Below, in pieces: positions 18,115-26,275 of a stretch of DNA of 64,000 nt. The notes under the pieces were generated by a model. It was not told where the DNA came from and did not search any database. It was given only the letters and a program-made list of their open reading frames with translations. The DNA comes from Nostocoides sp. F2B08 (GTDB lineage Bacteria > Actinomycetota > Actinomycetes > Actinomycetales > Dermatophilaceae). A program made the position numbers and the translations under genes. The stretch lies in assembly GCF_009184895.1 (NCBI RefSeq), contig NZ_WESE01000002.1:558001-622000 (forward strand), written 5' to 3'. The first letter of the stretch is position 1, and each line of letters opens with the position of its first letter.

Positions 18115-19260
18115 ATGGGAGACATGACCATCCGCCCGGAGGACACCCCCGTGGTCAACGGGCAGGTGACCGAGGCCGAGGTGCTGCTCCGCACTCCGAG
18201 CGCCGCCGCGGACCCGAGCGAGACTGACCTGCGGATCACCGACAGCACCCTGCGCGACGGCTCGCACGCCATGGCGCACCAGTACACCGAGGAGCAGGTC
18301 CGCGGCGTCGTCCACGCCCTCGACAAGGCCGGCGTGCAGGTCATCGAGGTGAGCCACGGCGACGGCCTCGGCGGCTCGAGCTTCAACTACGGCTTCTCCA
18401 AGGTCGACGAGTTCGACCTCATCAAGGCCGCCGTCGAGGAGGCCGAGCGGGCCAAGATCGCGATCCTCATGCTCCCCGGACTCGGCACCGTGCACCACCT
18501 GCAGAAGGCGCACGAGGTCGGCGCGTCCGTCGCCCGGATCGCGACGCACTGCACCGAGGCCGACGTCTCGATCCAGCACTTCGGTGCGGCCCGTGAGCTC
18601 GGCATGGAGACGGTGGGGTTCCTCATGCTCAGCCACAAGGCGTCGCCGCAGGTCCTCGCCCAGCAGGCCCGCATCATGGTCGATGCCGGCGCCCAGTGCG
18701 TCTACGTCGTCGACTCCGCCGGGGCCCTGGTCCTCGACAGCGCACAGGAGCGGATCGCCGCCGTGTTGGCCGAGATCGGTCGCGAGGCGCAGGTGGGGTT
18801 CCACGGTCACCAGAACCTCTCGATGGGCGTCGCCAACTCCGTGCTCGCCTACCAGGCCGGCGCCAAGCAGATCGACGGCGCGCTCTGCGCCCTCGGCGCC
18901 GGGGCGGGCAACTCCCCCACCGAGGTCCTCGCCGCGACCTACGAGCGGCTCGGCATCCGCACCGGCATCGACCTCGGTGAGGTCCTCTCCGCCGCCGAGG
19001 AGGTCGTGCGCCCGTTCATCCCGCGCCTGCCCTGGATGGACCGCGCATCGATCACGCAGGGGTATGCGGGGGTCTACTCCTCCTTCCTGCTCCACGCCGA
19101 GCGGGCCGCGGATCGGTACCAGGTTCCCGCGCACGCGATCCTCCAGCGGGTGGGCGAGCTCGGGTACGTCGGTGGCCAGGAGGACATGATCATCGACATC
19201 GCCCTCCAGCTTCAGCAGGAGCAGGAGCTCGGCGATCTTGCGGGCGCGGGAGTCCGCTGA
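18115..19260 (+). CDS. dmpG: 4-hydroxy-2-oxovalerate aldolase
   Basis: A 381-residue class II pyruvate aldolase (Mn or Co) that splits 4-hydroxy-2-oxovalerate into pyruvate and acetaldehyde. Metal and substrate motifs: [26 protein letters not shown] (HxH), [13 protein letters not shown]. It is about 35 residues longer than DmpG because of an N-terminal extension before the barrel. A start closer to the barrel is possible, but the spacing after dmpF fits 18115. Confidence 0.94.
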   Translation: MGDMTIRPEDTPVVNGQVTEAEVLLRTPSAAADPSETDLRITDSTLRDGSHAMAHQYTEEQVRGVVHALDKAGVQVIEVSHGDGLGGSSFNYGFSKVDEFDLIKAAVEEAERAKIAILMLPGLGTVHHLQKAHEVGASVARIATHCTEADVSIQHFGAARELGMETVGFLMLSHKASPQVLAQQARIMVDAGAQCVYVVDSAGALVLDSAQERIAAVLAEIGREAQVGFHGHQNLSMGVANSVLAYQAGAKQIDGALCALGAGAGNSPTEVLAATYERLGIRTGIDLGEVLSAAEEVVRPFIPRLPWMDRASITQGYAGVYSSFLLHAERAADRYQVPAHAILQRVGELGYVGGQEDMIIDIALQLQQEQELGDLAGAGVR

Positions 19261-19261
19261 C

Positions 19262-20143
19262 ATGGCTGACTCGACCACCGCATACGGCACTCGCGAACCC
19301 GGCCGGCAGCCCGAGGGTGGCTGGACGATCGAGACCGTCGCGGCCGAGCTGCTCCGCTGCGAGGACGAGCGGATCGAGCGGCCCCCGTTCACTGACGAGT
19401 GGGCTGACCTCGACCTCGACACCGGCTACGCGATCCAGGACCTCAACCTGACCAAGCGGCTCGAGCGCGGCGAGAAGCTCATCGGCGTCAAGCTCGGCCT
19501 GACGAGCCGGGCGAAGCAGCAGCGGATGGGCGTGCACTTCCCGTTCGTCGCGTGGCTGACCGACGCGATGATCCTGCCCGTCGGCGACCCGGTGCCGCAG
19601 GGCAGGCTCATCCACCCGCGGATCGAGCCGGAGATCGTCTTCGTCATGGGCGACCGGCTCGAGGGCCCGGGCGTCACAGCCGCCCAGGCGATGGCCGCGG
19701 TCGAGACCGTGTGGGGCGGTGCCGAGGTCATCGACAGCCGCTACAAGGACTTCCGGTTCAAGGCCGGTGACGTCAGTGCGGACAACGCCAGCTCGGGTGC
19801 CTTCGTCACCGGGCCGATCGGGCTGCCGCCCGCCGAGCTCGATCTCGCGACCGAGGCCGTCCTCGTCGAGGTCGACGGCGTCATCGTCGACTCGGCGACC
19901 GGTGCCGCCGTCCAGGGGCACCCCGGTGAGGCGCTCGCGCTCGCCGCGAACGACCTGGCCCGCCGCGGGCACGCCATCGAGGCCGGCTGGATCGTCCTGA
20001 CCGGCGGGATGACCGACGCGGTGTTCTCGCCTCCCGGCTCCTCTGTGGCGATGCACTTCACCTCGCTGGGATCGGTCTTCCTCGCGCGTGGCGCCGACCC
20101 GGACGACACGGCACCGAATTCGCCCGCCGGGCAGGGGTCCTGA
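19262..20143 (+). CDS. dmpH: 2-oxo-3-hexenedioate (4-oxalocrotonate) decarboxylase
   Basis: A 293-residue enzyme homologous to DmpE that decarboxylates 2-oxo-3-hexenedioate. Metal-site motif HPRIEPEIVFVMG; also KLGLTSRAKQQRMG and DNASSGAFVTG. It starts one base after the dmpG stop. The N-terminal 25 residues and the acidic C-terminal tail are unconserved. DmpH and DmpE normally act as a complex. Confidence 0.92.
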   Translation: MADSTTAYGTREPGRQPEGGWTIETVAAELLRCEDERIERPPFTDEWADLDLDTGYAIQDLNLTKRLERGEKLIGVKLGLTSRAKQQRMGVHFPFVAWLTDAMILPVGDPVPQGRLIHPRIEPEIVFVMGDRLEGPGVTAAQAMAAVETVWGGAEVIDSRYKDFRFKAGDVSADNASSGAFVTGPIGLPPAELDLATEAVLVEVDGVIVDSATGAAVQGHPGEALALAANDLARRGHAIEAGWIVLTGGMTDAVFSPPGSSVAMHFTSLGSVFLARGADPDDTAPNSPAGQGS

Positions 20144-20145
20144 CC

Positions 20146-20349
20146 ATGCCCGTCATCGAGGTCACCCTCGTCGAGGGCCGCGAGCCGGACCGGCTGCGCG
20201 ACCTCATCACCCGGCTCACCGACGCGGCCGTCGAGGCGATCGACGCCCCCCGGGAGTCGGTGCGCGTCATCCTCCGCGAGGTGCCGCCGACGCACTTCGC
20301 CGCCGGTGACGTGACCATCGCCGAGCGACGCGCCGGCCTGTCCGGCTGA
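20146..20349 (+). CDS. dmpI: 4-oxalocrotonate tautomerase
   Basis: A 67-residue tautomerase (4-OT, usually 62-63). It begins MPVIEVTLVEG, so Pro1 becomes the catalytic base after Met removal. VRVILREVPPTHFAAGD contains the active-site Arg. It isomerises 2-hydroxymuconate to 2-oxo-3-hexenedioate. It starts two bases after the dmpH stop. Confidence 0.9.
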   Translation: MPVIEVTLVEGREPDRLRDLITRLTDAAVEAIDAPRESVRVILREVPPTHFAAGDVTIAERRAGLSG

Positions 20350-20430
20350 CCGCACGAGCCGACCACCGCATACCCAATCGACATCTGGATCCCGAACGAC
20401 CAGCCAAGCCCGCACGGAAGGGGCATCGAC

Positions 20431-21888
20431 ATGAGCGTGACACAGCAGAGCGAGAAGCAGTTCTTCGGCCACATCATCGACGGCGAGGAGGTCGAGTCGA
20501 TCGACGGCAGGCGCTTCGAGGTCTGGAACCCGTGGACGCGTCAGGTGTGGGCCGAGGCGGCGGAGGCGTCGGAGAAGGATGCCGAGCGGGCCATCGAGAG
20601 CGCGCGGCGCGCCTTCGACGAGGGCCCGTGGCCGCGGATGGGGCGGGTCGAGCGGGCGAAGCTCATCCACCGGCTCGCGGACCTCATGGAGGAGCACACC
20701 GACGACCTCGCCCGGCTCGACTCGACCAACATGGCCAAGCCGTTCGAGCAGGCCAAGCACGACGTTGCGCGCTCGGTGTGGAACTTCCGGTTCTTCGCCG
20801 ACCACCAGCGCGACGCGGTCGGCGAGGTGTACCCGATGGACTCGGGACACCACACGTACAGCGAGTTCGGGCCCGCGGGTGTCGTCGCCGCGATCAGCCC
20901 GTGGAACTTCCCGCTCATGATGGCGACGTGGAAGATCGCGCCGGCGATCGCGTGGGGCAACACGTGCATCATCAAGCCGAGCGAGGACACCCCGGCCTCG
21001 GTGACGATGCTCGGGCGGCTCGCGGTCGAGGCGGGCTTCCCGCCCGGGGTGCTCAACGTCGTCAACGGCTACGGCGCGCCTGCGGGCTCGACGCTCACCG
21101 GTGACGACCGGGTCGACCGGGTGACGTTCACCGGGTCGTCGACGACCGGGAAGATGGTCATGGCCTCGGCCGCCACCCACCTGGCGCCGGTCTCGCTCGA
21201 GCTCGGGGGCAAGGGCGCCAACATCGTCTTCGAGGACGCCGACCTCGACAACGCGGTGTACTGGGCCGTCGAGGCGATCTTCCGCAACGCCGGACAGATC
21301 TGCCTCGCGGGGTCGCGCCTGTTCGTGCACTCGTCGCTCTACGACGAGTTCATGGAGCGCTTCGTCGCGGCCGCCGAGGCGTTGACGATCGGCGACCCGT
21401 TCGACCCGGCGACGAGGTTCTCGGCGCTCGCGAGCAAGCGGCACTTCGACAAGGTCGTCTCCTACGTCGAATCGGCGCGCGAGCTCGGTGGACGGATCCT
21501 CACCGGCGGGGTCGCGGACGACGGCTCGTGGGTCGTCCGGCCGACGATCATCGACGGGCTGCCGCTCGACGCGGCGCCGTACTGCGAGGAGATCTTCGGG
21601 CCGGTGTGCGTCGTCAACTCCTTCGACACCGAGGAGGAGGCCGTGCACCTGGCCAACGACACCCGCTATGGCCTGAACGCGATGCTCTTCACCGAGAACC
21701 TCTCCCGGGCGCACCGGGTGGCGTCGAATCTCAAGGCCGGCACGGTGTGGGTGAACTGCTTCTTCATCCGCGACCTGCGCACCCCGTTCGGCGGTGTCGG
21801 CGACTCCGGCGTCGGGCGCGAGGGCGGCAACTTCAGCCGCGAGTTCTTCACCGAGCCCAAGGCCGTCGTCATGCAGATCGCCCGCTGA
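20431..21888 (+). CDS. dmpC: 2-hydroxymuconic semialdehyde dehydrogenase
   Basis: A 485-residue NAD aldehyde dehydrogenase. Catalytic Glu lies in LELGGKGANIVF and the nucleophile Cys in NAGQICLAGSR. It oxidises the ring-cleavage aldehyde to 2-hydroxymuconate, the 4-oxalocrotonate branch. It is last in the lower operon. No dmpD hydrolase is present, so this branch is the only visible route. Confidence 0.92.
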   Translation: MSVTQQSEKQFFGHIIDGEEVESIDGRRFEVWNPWTRQVWAEAAEASEKDAERAIESARRAFDEGPWPRMGRVERAKLIHRLADLMEEHTDDLARLDSTNMAKPFEQAKHDVARSVWNFRFFADHQRDAVGEVYPMDSGHHTYSEFGPAGVVAAISPWNFPLMMATWKIAPAIAWGNTCIIKPSEDTPASVTMLGRLAVEAGFPPGVLNVVNGYGAPAGSTLTGDDRVDRVTFTGSSTTGKMVMASAATHLAPVSLELGGKGANIVFEDADLDNAVYWAVEAIFRNAGQICLAGSRLFVHSSLYDEFMERFVAAAEALTIGDPFDPATRFSALASKRHFDKVVSYVESARELGGRILTGGVADDGSWVVRPTIIDGLPLDAAPYCEEIFGPVCVVNSFDTEEEAVHLANDTRYGLNAMLFTENLSRAHRVASNLKAGTVWVNCFFIRDLRTPFGGVGDSGVGREGGNFSREFFTEPKAVVMQIAR

Positions 21889-21942
21889 ACGCGGCGCCGC
21901 CCCGCCCTCCGCACGGCCGGATGCGTGCGGCGCGTCTCAGCG

Positions 21943-22025
21943 GCCGGAGTCATCCCCGCCTGCCGGAGTTGTCGCCGCCTGCCGGAGTTGTCCCCACCGG
22001 CCGCAGCAATTGCTGCGGCCGGTGG
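21943..22025. repeat. 19-base tandem repeat (3 copies) and 32-base perfect palindrome
   Basis: Three copies of GCCGGAGTTGTCGCCGCCT-like units start at 21943, 21962 and 21981. They run into a perfect 32-base palindrome (21994-22025, centre GCAATTGC). The position after dmpC fits a terminator, but the form is unusual. Confidence 0.7.
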
Positions 22026-22095
22026 ACGGATTTGCGGCGGCTGCTCACAACCGCGGCCGCTGGGCAGGATCCGTCCACCCGTGTCCCCCTCCCTC

Positions 22096-22126
22096 TTGAC
22101 AACCTACAACCATTTAGTTGTACGTT
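22096..22126 (+). promoter_or_regulatory. promoter and operator of the ArsR gene
   Basis: -35 TTGACA (22096-22101), -10 TACGTT (22121-22126). An inverted repeat TACAAC-CATTTA-GTTGTA (22105-22122) fills the spacer and overlaps the -10. The expected start of transcription coincides with the GTG at 22133. Autorepression by the ArsR protein is likely. Confidence 0.7.
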
Positions 22127-22132
22127 AGTTGC

Positions 22133-22495
22133 GTGAGTGACAGCGAGGACCGCGCGGACGCGATGTTCCACGCGCTCTCCGACCGGACCCGGCGTGACAT
22201 CCTGCGCCGCGTCCTGGCCGGCGAGCAGTCGATCTCACGACTCGCGGCGAGCTATCCGATGAGCTTCGCCGCGGTGCAGAAGCACGTCGCCGTGCTCGAA
22301 CGGGCCGGCCTGGTCACCAAGCGCCGCAGTGGGCGCGAGCAGCTGGCCAGCGGCGACGTCGAGGCGGTGCGCTCGGTGACCTCGATGCTCGATGAGCTCG
22401 AGGCGATCTGGCGCGGCCGGATCGACCGGATCGACGTGCTGCTCACCGAGACACCGGGCGACCCGTCGCCCACTCCACAACCTCAGGAGGACTGA
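22133..22495 (+). CDS. ArsR-family transcriptional regulator
   Basis: A 120-residue winged-helix repressor of the group paired with SRPBCC proteins: FHALSDRTRRDILRRVL, SISRLAASYPMSFAAVQKHVAVLERAGLV. No metal-binding Cys set is seen. The GTG at 22133 is chosen because it fits a leaderless transcript; a TTG at 22118 lies inside the operator. It is coupled to the SRPBCC gene three bases downstream. Confidence 0.88.
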   Translation: MSDSEDRADAMFHALSDRTRRDILRRVLAGEQSISRLAASYPMSFAAVQKHVAVLERAGLVTKRRSGREQLASGDVEAVRSVTSMLDELEAIWRGRIDRIDVLLTETPGDPSPTPQPQED

Positions 22496-22498
22496 CCC

Positions 22499-22984
22499 AT
22501 GCCCGTCACCGACATCTCCAAGGACCTCGACCAGCGCACCATCGTCATCACCGCGGAGTTCGCCGCGCCGGTCGAGCGCGTCTGGCAGATCTATGCCGAC
22601 GCTCGCCAGCTCGAGCGCATCTGGGGCCCGCCGACCTACCCGGCGACCTTCGTCGACCACGAGCTCGCGCCCGGCGCGACGAGCCGCTACTACATGACCG
22701 GTCCGGACGGCTCGAAGAGCGGCGGCTGGTGGCGGATCGTCTCGGTCGACGCGCCCCGCAGCTTCACCTTCGACGACGGGTTCGCCGACGCGGACCTCAA
22801 CCCCGTCGACGGGATGCCCGTCAGCCACAGCGTGTACGCCTTCGCTCCCAGCGAGGGCGGCACGCGGGCGACCTTCACGTCGGTCTACGACTCGGTCGAG
22901 AGCCTGCAGCAGGTGCTCGACATGGGCGTCGAGGAGGGCGCGACTCTCGCGATCAACCAGATCGACGACCTGCTCGCCGCCTGA
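22499..22984 (+). CDS. SRPBCC / AHSA1-domain protein
   Basis: A 161-residue START-like ligand-binding protein (AHSA1 group): FAAPVERVWQIYADARQLERIWGPPTYPATF, GGWWRIVSVDAPRSFTF. Pairs of ArsR and AHSA1-like genes are very common in Actinobacteria, but the ligand is unknown. Co-transcribed with the ArsR gene. Confidence 0.85.
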   Translation: MPVTDISKDLDQRTIVITAEFAAPVERVWQIYADARQLERIWGPPTYPATFVDHELAPGATSRYYMTGPDGSKSGGWWRIVSVDAPRSFTFDDGFADADLNPVDGMPVSHSVYAFAPSEGGTRATFTSVYDSVESLQQVLDMGVEEGATLAINQIDDLLAA

Positions 22985-23084
22985 TTCGACGTCCCCATCC
23001 CCGCGAGGGACGGCTCAGCGGTGGCCACCAGGCAGTTCGGCCACCGCTGTTCCGTCCGTCGCGCGTCCGGAGGACACTCGACCC

Positions 23085-23471
23085 ATGGCGAACAAGCAGG
23101 TGAGTGGGATCGCGGAGGAGACCACCGCATACCTCCAGCAGGCGCCGACCCCCGGCCGCGAGAGGTATGCGCTGGTCCGGGCCGCGGTCCTGCGGCAGGT
23201 GAGTGCGGAGCGGGTCGGCGAACGGCTGTCCTACAAGATGCCGTCGTTCTTCGTCGACGGGCGCGTGCTCCTGCACGTCGGGCTGTGGGCCGACCACCTC
23301 GCGATCTACCCGGTGCCCGAGAGCGCGACCGACGCGACGCTCGCCGACGACCTCGAGCCGTACCGGAAGAGCAAGGGGACGCTGCACATCCGCTACGCGG
23401 ACGACTGGCCCGCGGACCTCGTCGACCGGGTCATCGCCGCCCACCTCAGCCGGCTCGGCGGCCGATCGTGA
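23085..23471 (+). CDS. DUF1801 (YdhG-like) protein
   Basis: A 128-residue protein with the DUF1801 pattern: LVRAAVLRQV, GERLSYKMPSFFVDGRVLLHVGLWADHLAIYP and a C-terminal GTLHIRYADDWPADLVDRVI. Function uncertain; some relatives are described as iron-chaperone-like. It ends where the LacI gene region begins. Confidence 0.8.
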   Translation: MANKQVSGIAEETTAYLQQAPTPGRERYALVRAAVLRQVSAERVGERLSYKMPSFFVDGRVLLHVGLWADHLAIYPVPESATDATLADDLEPYRKSKGTLHIRYADDWPADLVDRVIAAHLSRLGGRS

Positions 23472-23512
23472 AGCGCAAGCCCGAGCAAGCGGGTATGCCT
23501 AGGATGACCACC

Positions 23513-24553
23513 ATGCCCAGCCCCCGTCGCAAGCCGACGCTCGAACAGGTCGCTCGGTATGCCGGGGTCTCGCGGGCGACGGTCTCCCGGGTCGTCAACG
23601 GACAGACGACCGTCGACCCAGCCATCCGCAAGGTCGTCGAGGAGGCGGTCGCCGACCTCAACTACGTGCCGAACCAGGCGGCGCGCGCGCTCATGACGCG
23701 GCGCACCGACACAGTCACCCTCATCGCCGCCGAGACCGACACCCGGGTCTTCGGTGACCCGTTCTTCGCGCAGATCGTGCGCGGGATCAGCAAGGAGCTG
23801 CGGGGCTCGCCGATCCGGCTCACCCTCTCGATGACCGAGACCGACGAGGAGGCCGCGGCTCTCGGCACGTACCTCAGCGCGGGCCACACCGACGGGGTCC
23901 TGCTCATCTCCGAGCACGGCCGCCACCGGATCGCCGAACAGCTCACCGAGGCCGGCATCCCCGTCGTCATCGGTGGTCGGCCGATCGACCCGAGGGTCGA
24001 GGTCAGCTACATCGACCACGACAACGTGGGCGGGTCCCGCCTGGCGGCTCAGCATCTGAAGTCGTTGGGACGCAAGCGGATCGGGACGATCACGGGACCG
24101 CTGGACATGTCGGCCGGCGTCGACCGGCTCGAGGGTTTCTCCTCCGGGTTGGGACGGATGTTCCGCAAGGGGCTCGTCGAACACGGCAGCTTCACGACCG
24201 CGTCCGGCGAGGTGGCCACCGAGCGGCTGCTCAAGAAGCACCCCGAGATCGACGGCCTGTTCGTCGCCTCCGACCTCATGGCTCTCGGGGCGTTGCGGGC
24301 GATCCGGCGGTCCGGCCGCAGTGTTCCGGACGACATCGCCGTCGTGGGCTACGACGATATCGACCTCGCCAGCATGGCGGAACCGAGCCTGACGACCATC
24401 CGTCAGCGCACCCAGAAGCAGGGCCGGCTCATGGCCCGCCGGCTCCTGCAGCTGCTCGAGCAGCCCCTCGAGGACGTGCTGCCGGAGGTCAACACCCCAG
24501 ACGGCCGGGGCATCGTCCTCGACGTCGACCTCGTCCAGCGCGAATCGGCCTGA
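23513..24553 (+). CDS. LacI-family transcriptional regulator
   Basis: A 346-residue repressor. The LacI helix-turn-helix TLEQVARYAGVSRATVSRVVNG with hinge YVPNQAARAL is followed by a periplasmic-binding-protein-like sugar domain (GVLLISEHG, VGYDDIDLASMAEPSLTTI). Start choice: TAGGAT (23500-23505) sits 7 bases before the ATG at 23513, suggesting a leaderless mRNA. ATGs at 23495 and 23504 and a GTG at 23468 overlapping the previous stop are alternatives. It probably controls the sugar locus at 26276-33348 through the GAGAGCGCTCTC sites. Confidence 0.9.
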   Translation: MPSPRRKPTLEQVARYAGVSRATVSRVVNGQTTVDPAIRKVVEEAVADLNYVPNQAARALMTRRTDTVTLIAAETDTRVFGDPFFAQIVRGISKELRGSPIRLTLSMTETDEEAAALGTYLSAGHTDGVLLISEHGRHRIAEQLTEAGIPVVIGGRPIDPRVEVSYIDHDNVGGSRLAAQHLKSLGRKRIGTITGPLDMSAGVDRLEGFSSGLGRMFRKGLVEHGSFTTASGEVATERLLKKHPEIDGLFVASDLMALGALRAIRRSGRSVPDDIAVVGYDDIDLASMAEPSLTTIRQRTQKQGRLMARRLLQLLEQPLEDVLPEVNTPDGRGIVLDVDLVQRESA

Positions 24554-24566
24554 CCACCGCACCACC

Positions 24567-24584
24567 CGAGAGAGCGCTCTCTCG
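24567..24584. promoter_or_regulatory. LacI-type operator, 18-base palindrome
   Basis: CGAGAGAGCGCTCTCTCG, a perfect palindrome 13 bases after the lacI-type stop. Shorter versions of the same palindrome are at 29752 and 29874. It may act on the flavocytochrome gene or as an auxiliary site. Confidence 0.7.
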
Positions 24585-24620
24585 CACCTCGCCCTTCGCG
24601 CGCCCAGCCGCAGTGAGGCG

Positions 24621-24676
24621 GACGTCATAGCGAATCTCCCACCGCGACATCGTCTCTCGCACCATACTGACGTCAT
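24621..24676. repeat. direct repeat GACGTCAT x2 before the flavocytochrome gene
   Basis: GACGTCAT occurs at 24621-24628 and 24669-24676; the second is part of the palindrome TGACGTCA. A -10-like CATACT (24663-24668) lies between them. A regulatory role is only a guess. Confidence 0.3.
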
Positions 24677-24701
24677 CGACGAGACCACGCAGACCCGGCC
24701 C

Positions 24702-26126
24702 TTGGTCAGCCGCGGCACACGCCTAGCCCGAACCCTCGCGGGACGTCCCCAGGACTGGGCCGTCACGCTGCCCCGCCCGTGGCGGCACGGACTCTCGCCC
24801 GCGAGCCTCGGACCCCTCCTCGTGCTCGTCAGCGCCGTGGTCTGGTGGGTCCCCTACACCGCGACCGACCGGACCGTGGCCCTCGGCCTGTTCACCGGCT
24901 CGGTGGCGGTCGTGCTGATGGCCTGGAGCTTCGTGCTCGCGATCCGGTTGCGCTGGCTCGAGCCCCTCTTCGGCGGACTGGACCGGATGTATGCGGTGCA
25001 CCGGTGGTCCGGCGTCCTCGCCATCGTCGCGATGTTCCTCCATGTGCGTCTCGAGCCAGAGATCCAGGGGGGATTCGACGGACTGCTGTCGGGCTACATG
25101 GAGTCGGGCACCGACCTCGCCGGAACCGCCGAGACGATCTTCTACATCCTCGTGGCGGTGAGTCTGGTGCGGTGGGTGCCGTACCGGTGGTGGCGGCTCA
25201 GTCACAAGGTCATGGGCATCCCGTTCGCGCTCGCCGCGTTCCACACGGTGACCGTCGACAAACCCTTTCCCGCCGACAGCGGCTGGAGCCTGGCACTCGT
25301 GGCGGTCAGCGTCATCGGGCTCGCCGCCTGGATCTGGCGCGTGGTGGGGCGGGACGTCGCCCGCCCGGGTGCGGCCTACCGCATCGTCGGCGCAGTCCGG
25401 CACGAGCGCACGATGGAGCTCGAGCTCGCACCCGTCGGACCGCCGCTGGAGCACCGCGCGGGTCGCTTCGCGTTCGTCAAGATCCGGCTCCCCGGGCTGC
25501 GCGAACCCCACGCCTTCACCATCGCCTCGGCACCGGGTGAGAAGCATCTGCGCTTCTTCGTGCGCAACCTCGGCGACTGGACCGCGAAGATCCGGCAGCA
25601 CGACCTCGTCGGCGCCCGCGTCTACGTCGAGGGTCCGTACGGGCGCTTCGAACCTCTCCCGGAGGATCCGGCCGGACGACGCGTCGTGTGGGTCGCCGGC
25701 GGGGTGGGCATCACGCCGTTCCTCAGCGCGACGGCGGCCCTCCCGGCCGACGTGCCGTCCGAGCAGCGCCCGGTGCTCGTCTACTCGGTCCAGCGCGAGG
25801 ACGACGCGACGGCGATCGAGGTGCTCCGGCGGGCCGGGGACGAGGCCCGGATCGACCTCCACGTGGTGGCGTCGGCGGACGGGCGGCGGCTCGACGAGGA
25901 GCTGTTCGCGAGCATCGTCGGCGGCGACCTGACCGGCGCGCACGTGGCGGCGTGTGGACCCAAGGGCCTGGTCGCGATGGTCGAGCACACCGCCAGGCGA
26001 CTCGGCGCCCGGTCCATCGAATCCGAGGACTTCGACATCAGGTCGGGTCTCGGCCCGGACCTGTCCCGCCAGGTCGCCGATCTCGAGCGTCACGTCCGCG
26101 AGCGCGCCGCCCGCGAGCCGGCCTGA
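24702..26126 (+). CDS. ferric-reductase-like flavocytochrome (membrane oxidoreductase)
   Basis: A 474-residue protein. The N-terminal half has about six membrane helices with haem-type His in YAVHRWSGVLAIVAMFLHV and LSHKVMGIPFALAAFHTV (ferric reductase-like domain). The C-terminal half is a ferredoxin-NADP-reductase module: FAD part HAFTIASAPGEKHLRFFVRN and GPYGRFE, then NAD part VVWVAGGVGITPFLSA and CGPKG. It would carry electrons from NAD(P)H through FAD and haem across the membrane. The start is uncertain: the first good codon is a TTG at 24702 without a clear ribosome site. Confidence 0.82.
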   Translation: MVSRGTRLARTLAGRPQDWAVTLPRPWRHGLSPASLGPLLVLVSAVVWWVPYTATDRTVALGLFTGSVAVVLMAWSFVLAIRLRWLEPLFGGLDRMYAVHRWSGVLAIVAMFLHVRLEPEIQGGFDGLLSGYMESGTDLAGTAETIFYILVAVSLVRWVPYRWWRLSHKVMGIPFALAAFHTVTVDKPFPADSGWSLALVAVSVIGLAAWIWRVVGRDVARPGAAYRIVGAVRHERTMELELAPVGPPLEHRAGRFAFVKIRLPGLREPHAFTIASAPGEKHLRFFVRNLGDWTAKIRQHDLVGARVYVEGPYGRFEPLPEDPAGRRVVWVAGGVGITPFLSATAALPADVPSEQRPVLVYSVQREDDATAIEVLRRAGDEARIDLHVVASADGRRLDEELFASIVGGDLTGAHVAACGPKGLVAMVEHTARRLGARSIESEDFDIRSGLGPDLSRQVADLERHVRERAAREPA

Positions 26127-26165
26127 CCGGAGCCGCGCCCCGAGAGCACCGGTCCGTTTCTCCAG

Positions 26166-26229
26166 GACCGGTGCGTTTCGACGGGTTCGGCGTGCTGTAG
26201 CGCACCAAACACGCCGCAGCGCCCCGGTC
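26166..26229. repeat. intergenic palindromic repeat, family copy
   Basis: Outer arms GACCGGTGCG and CGCCCCGGTC enclose GGTTCGGCGTGCTGTAGCGC and ACCAAACACGCCGC, the same core as at 6935 and 14214. It lies between the convergent flavocytochrome and phosphorylase-like genes. Confidence 0.6.
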
Positions 26230-26275
26230 GTGGAAGAACGAGCCGTTTGCGGTGGTCCGACTCCTCGCCGGATCC

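Noticed and set aside
16534-19422. A 962-codon open frame antisense to dmpE, dmpF and dmpG
   Set aside because: Spans three certain genes and has no recognisable domain.
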